From: Aphelenchoides besseyi
Lineage: Eukaryota; Nematoda; Chromadorea; Rhabditida; Aphelenchoididae
Reading direction: 5' to 3'
NCBI GenBank assembly: GCA_024699855.1
Contig: JAMPIQ010000003.1
Location: 7,564,001-7,628,000, forward strand
Length of the DNA stretch: 64,000 nt
Of the stretch, positions 51,786 through 62,283 are shown piece after piece. How positions within the stretch are numbered: position 1 is the stretch's first letter; the number at the start of each line of letters is the position of its first letter. The notes below the pieces were generated by a model, which was not told the origin of the DNA, searched no databases, and worked only from the letters and a program-made list of their open reading frames with translations. Made by a program: the position numbers and the translations under genes.

Positions 51786-52247
51786 TCACTTGTCCTTTGG
51801 CTTCATCTCGATCGGAACGTTTTGTTTCGGTGCTTCGATCTGTTCGACACGCGGGACCGAAACAACCAACTGACCACGATCGTCCAATTCGCACTTGATT
51901 TTGCTCTGATCCAACTCCTTCGGCAAACGAATCATACGAGTGAAATGACGTTCCACACTCTCGCCGTCCTTCTTTTCCACGTGTTTTCCATTCACGGTCA
52001 AACGATCGCCTTCGATGTCCACACTCAACTCCTCGGGTTTGAATCCGGCAGTTTGACATTGAAGCGAGAGATCGCCCTTGTCGTTGTAGCGAATATCGGC
52101 GGCCATTTCGTTGTCCATGGAACGGAGAGCAGAGTTCATGAGCGAGTCGAACTGTTGCAACTCGTGGAATGGATTGTGGGAACGATAGTGATGACGAGGG
52201 CGATAGACGTCCATTGGGTGAGCAAAGACAAATGGAAGCAATGACAT
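51786..52247 (-). CDS. Small heat-shock protein (alpha-crystallin/HSP20), minus copy
   Basis: ATP-independent chaperone holding unfolded proteins. Single exon of 153 residues, ATG at 52245-52247. The alpha-crystallin domain spans residues about 50-140, with DLSLQCQTAGFKPEELSVDI, GDRLTVNGKH, FTRMIRLPKELDQSKIKCEL and DRGQLVVSVP. The last is close to the conserved G-x-L-x-V/I-x-P motif. It forms a head-to-head pair with the gene at 52526 sharing a 278-bp promoter with heat-shock elements. The arrangement and length recall nematode hsp-16 pairs. Confidence 0.93.
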   Translation of the reverse strand: MSLLPFVFAHPMDVYRPRHHYRSHNPFHELQQFDSLMNSALRSMDNEMAADIRYNDKGDLSLQCQTAGFKPEELSVDIEGDRLTVNGKHVEKKDGESVERHFTRMIRLPKELDQSKIKCELDDRGQLVVSVPRVEQIEAPKQNVPIEMKPKDK

Positions 52248-52525
52248 TTTAGAGCACTAGAAGTACAGAAAGAATACTTGAATTCGCTTTTCGGTTTGTT
52301 GTTCGCTTTCTCTTCGCTCTCTTCTTTTATACCCACCAGTTCGAGTGGTCGCGAAGAGGAGCGAAGAGCTGCGAACCGCCGAGATAGTGGCTGAACTTTC
52401 GGGAAGCGACGAGCGAACGACGGAAAGTTCCTGTCGCTTCTTCGCCGCGGTTCTTCGTGAGTATAAAAGGCGACTGGACGAAATGGACAGCAACGCTTAT
52501 TCCTGTGGTAATTCTGAGCTCTAAA
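52248..52525. promoter_or_regulatory. Bidirectional heat-shock promoter
   Basis: Region between two divergent small heat-shock genes. It contains a TATA box on each side: TATAAAAG plus strand at 52462-52469, and TATAAAAG minus strand at 52324-52331. A perfect three-unit heat-shock element GAACTTTCGGGAA lies at 52393-52405 (GAA, TTC, GAA spaced by two). A second partial element at 52423-52440 has GAAAGTTC and further TTC repeats. HSF-binding logic is established knowledge; strength here is inferred. Confidence 0.9.
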
Positions 52526-52921
52526 ATGTCATTGATTCTTCTTGACTCTCTTTTGGACGACACGTGGCCTTCGATTCAACGAATGGAGCGTTCGATGGGC
52601 ACCACTGATGTGGACAAAAGCGGCGACTTTCGATACACCTGCAACTTCCAGGGCTTCCGACCGTCGGATATCTCCGTTCAACACAACGGCGATGTGATTG
52701 TAATCGAAGCCGAACAGAAGCTCAACAGTCGTAACGAACACTACGCTCGTTCCCTGAAACGTTCAATCCTACTGCCCAAAGACGTGGATCGCGAATCTGT
52801 TCGCTGCGAATTGAACGAACGTGGAGAGATTGTGGTTCGTGCAAACAAGTTGGCTGCCATCAACGAACCGAAGAAACGTTCAATCCCGATCACCTTCAAG
52901 AAGTCCGACAACCAACAATAA
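52526..52921 (+). CDS. Small heat-shock protein (alpha-crystallin/HSP20), plus copy
   Basis: Single exon, 131 residues, ATG at 52526. The crystallin domain includes FRYTCNFQGFRPSDISVQHN, GDVIVIEAEQ, HYARSLKRSILLPKDVDRES and RCELNERGEIVVRA. The final G-x-I/V-x-V segment lacks the classical proline. It is shorter at the N-terminus than its divergent partner, from which it differs widely. AATAAA at about 52947. Expected to be heat-induced through the shared promoter. Confidence 0.92.
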   Translation: MSLILLDSLLDDTWPSIQRMERSMGTTDVDKSGDFRYTCNFQGFRPSDISVQHNGDVIVIEAEQKLNSRNEHYARSLKRSILLPKDVDRESVRCELNERGEIVVRANKLAAINEPKKRSIPITFKKSDNQQ

Positions 52922-53281
52922 GATCTCTTGTAATTTCATGGCTAAAATAAATGACCTTCTTATGGAGTAGTAGGAATCGGATAATGAGTATCATAAGCAT
53001 AGTCAACCGCCTTTCGGAGTCTTCAAACGTGACCATAAGTTTGTCGACAATGAGCAAACAAAGAACAATAAGACATCAACACCAATCTTCCTAACCGGGT
53101 CAATCCACGTCCCAGTCTCCGCCTGTCAATCAGCACGACGTTCTTCACAGTGTATTCATGTGTCCACTCATCTCGACATTAACAGTTTGATTCTGACGGC
53201 ATTTCTCAGAATCCAAATGAGTCCATTTAAGCAATGGATTACAAACCCTGTGGGTATTTTATTCGGTATATAACGACAGTT
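52922..53281. other. Gap between hsp gene and RING-like gene
   Basis: 360 bp, intergenic between convergent genes, no supported feature beyond the hsp poly(A) signal. Confidence 0.5.
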
Positions 53282-55259
53282 TTACATGCTGGATTTGCAC
53301 ATTTCGGCCGCAGACGACACTTGAACATGATCGAAATGTCCAGCAAAATCGAGAACCAGAAACAAGACCGATTTCTGCAGCGGCCACGAGAGCAACGGAC
53401 GACGACCATCAGACTCCATGTCGATACGGAAGAGTCGACCGCCCTTGAAGGGATCACCATCGGCCAAATACACACGAGCATCGTCCAGACTGTATCCTTT
53501 GCTGCAAGCAGCTATGAGGACTCGGGTGCCGGCTCAGAACTCACCAACTTTTAGAAATAAACCAAATAAGACAACGACGCAAAGACTGTTCTCCGATGTA
53601 CATTTGCTCTTCCACTTTCTTTTCCATCGGATCCTTTGAAGTGAGAATCACGGCTCGCAGCAAAACCCCATGAACCGCACTTGCACTTGCTGACGAGACA
53701 CTCGAGTCACTGGTCGTACGAGAACGAGGACCAGAGGGAGTCGATGAGCAAAGAAACGATTCCGACGAGACGCTCGGAACACTGGCCGCCGAAACGGAGC
53801 TCGAACGAGAAGATGTGCGACTCTGAAATCAAGCACTCCAGATGTTGTATGTTCATTGACTCACTGAACACTCCGACTTTTCGTTAAATACGCTTTGAAT
53901 CTTCTTGTAACGACGATAGAGTTGAGGTCCACGTTCCGAAGACCAGTCGAGAATCTCGGCAACCAAACAGTCGCGATTCGGACAGCCAGCACTCGCCATA
54001 CACTTCGCACAGACCGCATGTTCACAATGGCCGAACAAAGTCAACTCACTGGCCAAACACAGTTTTCCACACGGACCATCGCAACGCTGCAAACCTCCCG
54101 AATAAACCGATTGATCTTCGCTTTCCTGAACAAGCCTAAGATCTCTTTTCCGAACACTTGTACCAACCGAGCTTCCTGTTCGACTTCCCGTAGTGAGCTT
54201 GAGAACCTCATCAGCGCCGTTCTTTTGCATCAAATGACGTCGGAGCTCGTGTCGACGACGTTTGCCGGGAATGTAGCTGATCACTTCGTTGGCCAAACAC
54301 CAACGATTCGGACATCCGGCTGACGCAATGCAGAACGCACAGACCGCGTGCTCACAACGACCAAAGACGGTCAATTGACGAGCCGCCGGACGTAACTCAC
54401 CACACGGTCCATCGCAGCGACGAAGATCGGGTTTGTCAAAACTCTGATCTAGACAACCGAGTTCACTCTCATCCCTCGCTTCTGACTTACCACCCATTTC
54501 GACTCCAACTTCCGAGTGGGTTTTCGGTGAACGACAACCGAAAGCCTCGGAGAACGAAAAGTTGCGAGCATCTGTACCGGCTCCGTTGACAAGCACTCCC
54601 GACATGTTTGAGTGGTTGCATTTCGTCAAAGGCGTGGTCGCATTCTTGATCGAGTTGCCGACGCGGATATGAACGGTATCGTGGACAACCGCGTCTTCGT
54701 ACCAACGAATCGTGTACGTCCAATTGGTGTTCTCGGCATCCGAAGGCCGGGATCCGCTCAACACAATGTCGCGAACATCGACCATCGCATTCGGACCCAG
54801 TCGATTGGCGAGAAACGGCGGAAGAACGTGAGTTGCCGGTTGGGCAGAAGAAGCGACTCTGCGGCGTCCATTCGGTTGGTCTTGTTGTTCGATTACACGT
54901 CGTGGATTCTCGTCCAAACCCTCGGTCGTGCTGCAAATAGACGAGTTTGAGTCGAGAGAAATGAACGACACCTCGACTCCATCGAATTGTTTGCTGCGGA
55001 CATTGACAGCGGAAAACGACCGTTCGATTTGAATGCGATTGATCAAACTAAGAGCACCAATTGTGCTGCTTTCACCGCTGCAAATTTGCATAAAGAACTC
55101 AGTAGACTAAACAGAAGTTAACATTCGAGTCCAAGGGCCCAGTCGATTGCAATACTGGATGGAGAACTTTGTTGGTACACACAAAACGGAACTCACTTGA
55201 TGTTTCATGATTGAAAGTCCCGCCCGAGTGCTCTTGTAAGTCGAATCGATTGCAGCCAT
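53282..55259 (-). CDS. Protein with two RING-like cysteine/histidine clusters
   Basis: ATG at 55257-55259; about 560 residues. The first exon is joined (donor at about 55195, acceptor before TCTACTGAG near 55110) to one long exon, then to Ser-rich exons and a last exon reading GTRVLIAACSKGYSLDDARV. Two tandem clusters each follow C-x3-C, C-x-H-x2-C-x2-C, C-x4-C: RCDGPCGEL with CEHAVCAFC and CPNRWC, then RCDGPCGKL with CEHAVCAKC and CPNRDC. This looks like a RING variant, so a ubiquitin-ligase role is possible but unproven. A Ser-rich linker (SRTSSRSSSVSAASV) lies after the clusters. The last intron join is uncertain by one codon. U6 copy 2 begins 166 bp upstream on the opposite strand. Confidence 0.7.
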
Positions 55260-55351
55260 TAGTTTGCGTTGGAAAAGACCGTTGAGTTCAGTAGACAGTA
55301 GCAGGTGCAGAGTGTCGAGTAGAGAGCAGGCGACCTTTCGACTCTCGCCTT

Positions 55352-55404
55352 CTTCTCAACCCATGAGTTCGCTTTCAGTGCTGTGCTGAGCCCCAATAAA
55401 AGCG
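55352..55404 (+). promoter_or_regulatory. U6 copy 2 promoter: PSE-like block and TATA-like box
   Basis: A block at 55352-55380 (about minus 73 to minus 45) matches the U6 copy 1 upstream block, including CCCATGAGTTCGCTTTCA. AATAAAAGC at 55395-55403 lies at minus 30 to minus 22, exactly the same spacing as in copy 1. The rest of the two flanks differs. Confidence 0.75.
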
Positions 55405-55424
55405 CTGTTCGACCAGCTATGTAT

Positions 55425-55530
55425 GTTCATTCCAAATGAACATATACTAAAATTGGAACAATACAGAGAAGATTAGCGTTGCCCCTGCGCAAGGATGACA
55501 CGCAAATTCGTGAAGCGTTCCAAATTTTTT
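55425..55530 (+). ncRNA. U6: U6 spliceosomal snRNA, copy 2
   Basis: Complete and identical to copy 1: 5' hairpin, ATACAGAGA box, AGATTAGC segment, 3' stem and T run. Pairs with U4 and U2 in the spliceosome; transcribed by Pol III. Confidence 0.97.
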
Positions 55531-56153
55531 GTCAATTCGTCATCGACATCAGAGACAAGTCGACGAGCTCGAAACTAAACGTTTTTACTTGGAGAGCAAA
55601 TTGAATGGCCATGTTTATTCGACATCAATGAACAGCAACAGGACTACTCAAACGAGATCATCTTTGTTTTCTTGATTAGCATCCATCAACAGTTCGTTCT
55701 TTTCTTGTGTCGTTGAAAGAAAGTTGGAAACTTGGAAGAGGTGTCTCGAAGGCAGAATACAATGTCTATCGGGAATGCTGTCCGATCAGAAGCGTTGAAT
55801 TTGTTTCACAGGCGATTGGAACTCTAAAGCTTTTAGTCATGATGTTCATAATGTCACAGTACTGCTGATTTAAACACCCAAACTTGTTGCAAAGTGACTT
55901 CCTGATGTCTTATTCCAACTCGTCAATGTTCGCATATGCTTGTTGTTTACGCCAATCTACTGCACATGGAAGCTGATGGTCATTGTGGGTTGGAAATTGT
56001 TCTTCCGAGTGCTTGAGTAACCGATTAAACTCAATTCATATTTGCAACTTCATCAAACTGAGTTTGCTCATAACCGTCTAACTTCAAGCAACAACCACAA
56101 GGCCTTCGCTTTGAGTGGAGAACAACTGCGCTTCGCGCTCGGTCTTGTGTGTC
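55531..56153. other. Intergenic between U6 and tRNA-Ala
   Basis: About 620 bp with no supported gene or repeat. Confidence 0.5.
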
Positions 56154-56225
56154 GGGGGTATAGCTCAGGGGTAGAGCGCTCGCTTTGCATGCGAGAAGTC
56201 TGGGGTTCAATTCCCCATACCTCCA
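56154..56225 (+). tRNA. tRNA-Ala (anticodon TGC)
   Basis: Acceptor GGGGGTA/TACCTCC with G3-U70, D arm AGCTCAGGGGTAGAGC, anticodon stem CTCGC/GCGAG with loop TTTGCAT, T arm CTGGGGTTCAATTCCCCA and discriminator A. Followed soon by a T-run (ACTTTTTTGG) suited to Pol III termination. Confidence 0.96.
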
Positions 56226-57072
56226 TGAGACGACCACTTTTTTGGTTTTATGACCAAGGATTCTTTTATTCGACCACTTACACATCCGTTTCTCACTGTG
56301 CTGTAATGTTCATTTTATCAAGCAAGCAACCGCTCCGACGAAGTAATTGTTCCAACTCCAACTGCTCGTCTGTTTGAACAAGAAGAATCACCACGCTGAT
56401 GGAGAGAGGAGACATGCGAGCGAACTGATGAAACCTAAACTCTTTTTTATGTTCATTTCAACTGCAAACTCTCCAAAGTTACTTTTCTTTCAAACCATTG
56501 GTGAGATGGACATCGTGCACCCGAACGACAAATACGGCGAGAGTTATTGACCACGTGGATGGAGTCTTTGGAAGCACTAAAAAGCTAGTGATCTAGTTGG
56601 GAATGAAGGAACTGATATCTTCTCCGCCAACGAGTCATTTCTGAGCGAGAATTAAAAGCACACGCAGAGTATCAGAATACTCATTTCGATCTTCTGATTT
56701 TCTACGTGCGTTGACTTTCTTTCAGTCATTCCTTAGCATTCGAATCCGCTCTATCCGACGGAGCTTAATTGGCATCCGATTCCCATCCATGCAAGTGATT
56801 CTCAATTCGGCCATCCACTTTGTTCTTTTCTCTCATTTAACTGACAATTCAGTTACTAAAACCGATGAGTTTCGAGCGTCCTTCTTACACGAATGCGAGT
56901 TCTCGGTTGAATGCCAAGTTCCACTTCGAGTTGACTGCCAAGTATTCCCATTGCTCGGGTTTCTGGGCAAAGTCACTGGTCATGGTCCGAACATTGCTTT
57001 GATCTGGAATCGATGGTCGTTGCTCTTTCTTTAAGGCTAGCACTCTCTAGACCTGTTTTCATTTTCTGCGTT
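56226..57072. other. Intergenic
   Basis: About 850 bp. Open frames on the plus strand (56347-56550, 56711-57034) show no motif or splice logic and are not called. The 3' part probably holds the promoter of the next gene. Confidence 0.4.
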
Positions 57073-57595
57073 ATGTCTGCCGAAGAGGTGTTGTTCAGTT
57101 TCGGCTCTTACGTTCTGTTCTACTTCCTTTTGCCCGTAGTTTCGGCCTTCTTACTCCAACTTCTCTGCTCAAAGGCTAATCAATCGAGTCAATGAAATTC
57201 GACTACCAATCCAATGGCTATGTTTCAGGAATCAAAGTGACTCGAACTGCAGTTCAGCCGTCGGAGCCTTTGACTCAGACGACGAGTGCCGACGTCGAGA
57301 AGCCGATCGACCAGGATCTCGACGCAGCGAAGAACACAAAACACAAGAATGTCAATTCAAGTCTCGTGCAATCAATCGACCAGACGCCGAATAAAGTAAG
57401 CGATGAAGGTAGTCTCCAACAAAACTACTGGCTTCTCAGGATCGTTTTCAGAGCTCACAAACCTCTGTACTCCAAAATGGATGGAATCGGGACCGAAACG
57501 CGTGTGCAAAAATGGAAGGCTCGCCCAGGAGCGAAGTAAGAAGGCAACCAAAAACTAAATCGAAGGCACTGTGTTGCTACATGTTAATTCGATAA
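57073..57595 (+). CDS. Small protein with one N-terminal hydrophobic span
   Basis: ATG at 57073 starts MSAEEVLFSFGSYVLFYFLL and continues hydrophobic to about residue 33. Two introns (about 57191-57231 and 57397-57452, GT...TTTCAG ends) join to a polar, Ser/Thr/Lys-rich tail ending at TAA 57593-57595, about 140 residues. If the second intron is retained, the protein ends at 57539 with a different tail. Family not recognised; likely anchored in a membrane. Confidence 0.5.
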
Positions 57596-57827
57596 ACTTC
57601 TGTAAATTACCTGGGACTAGAACTTTCAACTCGAACATTTCTTCACAATCGAATAATCATGCTGCATTCAAGCAAACAAAGTGGCAGATTGTCATGTGAA
57701 ATGAACTTTTGGATTGAAGTAGACCCAATCGATGCATCCCCGTTCACGTGCCGCTCCATTCTCCATGTGAGTAACAGCAACTGTGCTTGAAATTAATATT
57801 ACGGTTTATTGATGCACATGACTAAGA

Positions 57828-58388
57828 TCACAACAATCCTAAGTCCATCTTGATTTTCCAAAGCGCATACCAAGGCGCCTCCTTTGACTCGTATCCGCGA
57901 ATAATCTCCGATTTGGGATCGATTGCCGGATGTTGCTCCATGAATTGAGTGAGCACAGCATCAGACGGACGTTCAAGATCCAGTATAATGGGCGGCAATT
58001 CCACGGCGAAAGCACCTTCGTTAAGCGGGATGACCATAGTGATCGACTGATCTCGTTCTTTCTTGTCTTGAACCAATCCGCAAACATGTTCGATCTCCAA
58101 ACGACCACTGAACTCGTGCCACGTGTCCACCGTCTTGTTGATCTTGAAATGACCATCGAATTTCGCCAGGGAACGACTAAACAAGCGTCATACCCGTTCG
58201 CTAGCTCAATCAACTCACCCAACAAACGACTCGTAACCCAACCAGCCAACGTTGTACAAACGAACCTCCACAGGACTGGCCATCGAAGAGTTGGAAACGC
58301 AAAACACGGCGCCCTTAATGTTCACGTTCACTTTCTTGGCATTCAATCCAACGACCATCAAAAACAGTGACAACAAAAGACGACCCAT
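57828..58388 (-). CDS. Transthyretin-like family protein (TTR)
   Basis: Secreted nematode protein of the transthyretin-like (TTL, DUF290) group; roles include neuron, engulfment and host-interface functions in relatives. ATG at 58386-58388; the signal peptide MGRLLLSLFLMVVGLNA is followed by VNIKGAVFCVSNSSMASPVE, LYNVGW, then after one 43-bp intron KFDGHFKINKTVDTWHEFSG, EHVCGLV and ITMVIPLNEG. Two conserved-type Cys remain. About 170 residues, usual size. Minus-strand AATAAA at about 57805. Divergent from the gene at 58553. Confidence 0.85.
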
Positions 58389-58552
58389 TTCGACCACTAC
58401 TTTCCGGACAAATGATTGTGTTCATTTCGATTTCAACGTTCAGCAGAAATGGTCGAATCCAAAGATCATTGTCTCGATCGTATGGACAGTTTCATGATCT
58501 TTCTCGTAGGTTCGAACAATCACACCTGCAACGACTTTGTTTTCAGAAATGG

Positions 58553-59273
58553 ATGGGTATTCTGACTCCTTGTTGGGCCATTTTCTTCATCTTCTGTATG
58601 CTCATCTACCACTCCGGAACTGCGATTCAACTCGACAAAGTTGTTCGTCCGCTTCGTCTCCGCCTGAAGTCTTCACGTCCACGAGCCGCAGAAGAAAGTC
58701 GCGTCTATGAGATGGCAACAGCAAAAGAATCACCGATTCTACAAACCGCCCGCGAACTGCGCAAAGACACCGTCGACTTGGTTGCAATGAAGATGGACAG
58801 GGAAACCAAGCGAACCAGAGAACACGCCGAGAAAACAAAAGGACTAGCAAAAAAGTGGGCCAGGAAGTCTCGCACCGATCCACACCACTCGCCGCTCCCT
58901 GTCACTCCAACGGGCATGCCTTCTGATCCCAATCTCGGCCTCCAACACAGTCAAGTGGGTAGTTTTTTGTTCGACTATCAACGCAGAAGTTTAGATTGAT
59001 ACTTTGGCGATGGACAAAACTCAAGACGAGTCCCATTTCACGAAACGACGAATCACTCGTCCAATGGACTCCAAGAAACCAAAGGACAAGAAGAATCTGG
59101 CAACCAAAGCACATGGACTGCTCAAGACCGCCGAAGAACCGAAAACTCCACCGCACGAGGTAAGCGAAAACGAACAAACTCTGTGAACTTCGTTTCAGGT
59201 CAGAACCGCAGGCGAATTGGAAGACAACAACAAGAGCGGGTACCTTCATGCGATCTTCACTCACTTCTCTTGA
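58553..59273 (+). CDS. Secreted or type II membrane protein, unrecognised
   Basis: The start is the ATG at 58553, just after a 3' splice site (TTTTCAG ending at 58546), which implies a 5' untranslated exon upstream. MGILTPCWAIFFIFCMLIYH forms a signal peptide or anchor. The rest is polar and basic, with a coiled stretch rich in Lys, Arg and Glu and a Pro/His/Ser segment (PHHSPLPVTPTG). Two introns join in frame; the last exon ends with TGA at 59271-59273, and AATAAA follows near 59345. The 3' end could be spliced differently. About 200 residues, no known family. Confidence 0.5.
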
Positions 59274-59301
59274 ATCGACCAAGTAAATCGTTCCAAAGAG
59301 T

Positions 59302-60128
59302 TTATTTCTGTGAATCAGACGGACGAAGAGGAATCAGTGAAGAAAATAAAAGAACCAATGACAAGTAGAAAGTTCGAGATGATTGAATTGAACGACGCGC
59401 AAAAGATGAATTGACTTCTGCAGGTGGTTCGAGGATCGTGACTTCGTCATCGGGTTGCCCCTGAAAACACCGAAAATCCCAAGCATTGAGTTCTAGAACT
59501 AACGTAAATGTTCATTGCGAATCCTTCAATCGGGTTTTGCATCGACAACCCAACGATCATCTCACTCCAACCTTCAAGTGTAGTCGACTTTTTGCTCAAT
59601 TCCGAACCCTTGCAGAAAACTGGCCAATTTTGCTTCTGAAACGAACTCATCATGCCTTGCAATCCGAATGGACCGGTGCGCAATGCGAATGGATGTCCGT
59701 GGCTCGTGTATTCGCCTTGAAGCTTGGCAGTCAATAAGAGTGCCACTATTTTTGTCACAAACCGGTAGCAATGATGCTCGAATTGCCAATTGCCTTCATA
59801 ACATTCACAGTGAGCGTGCAGTTCTGTCCGATTGAAAGAGCAAAACTAAAACCAACAAACTCAATCGTGTCACTCAATTAAACCCACTTTTCATCTGATG
59901 CGGAAGCAGCTTTCACCATAATACCTGGTTCGTTTCCGGAGAAGTAGACGACCGTGGTGGTGTTCAAACAGTTGTGAGTGCTCTTGAAGCGACTGAAAAG
60001 ATAACAATGTCAACTTGATTTCCGATTAAAGCTCACAGAATGTTACGAGTGACAGAATCAACACACTCATTTGCACTTCCCCATTTCAATCCAGCAAACA
60101 AGATGGTCAAGAGCGGCAACCAAACCAT
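59302..60128 (-). CDS. Putative GPI-anchored surface protein
   Basis: ATG at 60126-60128 opens a signal peptide (MVWLPLLTILFAGLKWGSAN). Introns near 60010-60050, 59847-59890, 59716-59762 and 59461-59503 join the exons in frame. The body has paired Cys (ECVDS, NCLNTT, QNCTLTV, PVFCKG), several N-glycosylation sites, and a C-terminal hydrophobic tail (TFYLSLVLLFSSLIPL) after a Ser-rich stretch, as in GPI-anchor signals. The stop codon overlaps an AATAAA hexamer. The end comes within 29 bp of the convergent plus-strand stop, so the two 3' UTRs must overlap. Family not recognised. Confidence 0.55.
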
Positions 60129-61189
60129 CGAAATTGAGGTGGAGAGAAGTCAGCAGTCGGAATGAGCGACGAGAAACGAACTGATGATTGACCTCAGAAA
60201 CGTAAACATTGAACAAAATTGCATATTTTATGCAAACAAGTGGATCAGTTAATCCACAACCTTCAAGACATTAATCTCGTTGCTACAATTAGATAACTAA
60301 TAAAGTCGTAATTGTTTCAAGTATCTATCCTTATTCGTGGCCACCAGATGCACTAGCTGAATAAAATGATAACCACAAACAACGAGACTGAGAAGTCGAG
60401 GCAAAGCGAGCAGTTGAGCGATGTTCCTTGCGGTGGAAAGCAAAGATCTGTGCATGAAAGAGTGCGCTCATTGATCAGCGCCATGAATGGAAGCTAATTA
60501 AACACATTTGTATCCGAAATTACAATTAAAACATCGAAAACGTCAAGAAGCCCTTTGACAGCAGAAGCAAACTGATTGAATTAAACAATCAGAAAAGTTT
60601 TCTTTTTTCGCTATTGTGATAAATTCTGTGATACCAAATATAAGTTATTTCGGTCAGTTTAATCTCCAAATTGTTGGCTTTGTTTCCACACAGTAGATTC
60701 TGTGTAGTATGTAGAATTTGTCCCGTCTATCCAACGTTTTTTTGGGTAATCGAGTTTGCGACCGATTCCAAAAGCAAAGGATGCAGTCGAAGCACAAAGT
60801 ACGTGGAATAGGCAGAGAAGCATCGATCTCTATAGGCAAAAGGGTCTTTTGGCTCGCAGCAATCCAGGCGGAGAAACCGTGGATTGGGTGTCGCCTAGCC
60901 ACCCGTTTGTCCACTCGACACAACCAAAAGTGTTGTTTTTGGGTTCGATCACTTGGTGAACAACAGTCGATCCGCGAAGTTGCCGAGTTTCATTTTATCC
61001 GTTTATTCCTTTAATCTACAACTGAATTTGCGAACGAAGACAATAAATGAGTCTATTTGGGGGTTTTCGCTTCGATTTCTATCGATTTTTCCCGTGTTTT
61101 TTGAAGTCGTTTTCGTATCGTCTTGCCGTAGGTCCAGAGCCAAGTTGTTTTGATGCGGGAATCCAGTTAAGCAATCGGAGATCTCATCG
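60129..61189. other. Intergenic with one doubtful open frame
   Basis: No supported gene. A plus-strand frame at 60756-60959 (piece NPGGETVDWVSPSHPFVHST) looks more protein-like than random but has no splice partner or match I know; it could be a remnant. The stretch next to 61189 borders the LINE mosaic. Confidence 0.4.
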
Positions 61190-62283
61190 GACTTCATTTT
61201 GTCGATTCATCATCTTTTCCGTGTCTCCACTTTCGTCTTCTAGTGGCGATCACAACATCATTAAGATCGGTTTGTTGCCGGATCCATTCTCGTGACTTGT
61301 GATCTACCGATTTTTGCCCAGTGAACTTAATGTTGAGTATTTTTCGTTCAATTTTTTTTGCATCTTCTGAGCCATAAAGTAGAGACGGAAGGACGATCAT
61401 ATTGAAGTATCTTCGTTTGTGTTTCGTTGGCACTTGTCGGTTGTTCAGGAACTCGCGGTTTCTGGCAGTTTGGTGTGATTTTGGGCCAAGGGCTTCTTCC
61501 ACTTCTCTTCTCCATCGGTAGGGTGGTCGTCCGAGAGGTCGTTTCAGGTTGTAAGGCCACGAGAACGTTGTTGTGGAGCGTCCGTGCGTACTTGCTGTCG
61601 ACTCCTTGGTTGATCAGCGCGTTGGTGACTGCGTTAATCTCGATGAAGTCGAAGACCTTCTCGTAATCGACGAAGACCATGCATACGGACATCCTGAACT
61701 CGCGAGCGCGCTCCAACACTTGGTTGACGGCTTGGAGATGGTCGGTTGTGGAGTAGCCTCTCCTGAAGCCCGCTTGCTACCTCGGCTGTTGCTCGTCTAG
61801 TTGCTTGGTGATCCTGTTGAGAATTACCTTGGTGAAGACTTTGTAGAGAACGGGCGTGAGGGCAATTGGGCGGTAATTCTTCAGGTCTTTGCGGTCCCCT
61901 TTCTTAGGGATGATGACGGTTCTCGACGTTTTCCATCCGGTGGGGACGTCTTCCTCGCGCAAGCATTGGTCGAAAATCGACGCTATCGCCTTGAAGAGCT
62001 CGTAGGTTCCCGCTTTCAGGATTTCGTTGGTGATTCTATCGGGTCCCGGCGCTGTCGTTTTTGGATCTTCGGATTGCCGCCTCGACTTCGGACAGTAGAA
62101 TCGGAGGGACTTCCATTGGCGGCCTATGATCTCGTATCAGCGGCACCTGTCGCTTTGGGGCGAACAAGGTGCTGTAGAATTTAAGACATCGGTTCTCCAT
62201 GTCAATCCTCTTTATTAGTCGTTCTCCGCGGCGTCCAGGAGTTGCTTCATTCGGAACGCTTGGTGATCTTGCCATCTGTAATG
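61190..62283 (-). mobile_element. Degenerate RTE-type LINE fragments, internally scrambled
   Basis: Minus-strand reading gives reverse-transcriptase pieces: CLREEDVPTGWKTSRTVIIP, KKGDRKDLKNYRPIALTPVL, QAGFRRGYSTTDHLQAVNQV and CMVFVDYEKVFDFIEINAV, typical of RTE/BovB-like elements. A stop codon interrupts at about 61798, and other frame breaks follow. Downstream, GRPPYRWREEVEEALGP, which belongs at the extreme C-terminus, comes before FNMIVLPSLLYGSE and REWIRQQTDLNDVV, which normally precede it. The catalytic YADD block is not seen. This is a dead, rearranged copy and clearly not a host gene. Confidence 0.85.

Noticed and set aside
56031..56377. Open frames overlapping tRNA-Ala(TGC)
   Set aside because: They run through the tRNA gene itself and exist only because it lacks stops.
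58367..58999. Start of the 58553 gene at an upstream codon in the same open frame
   Set aside because: A clear 3' splice site (TTTTCAG) directly precedes the conserved-looking ATG, and the upstream part has no signal peptide.
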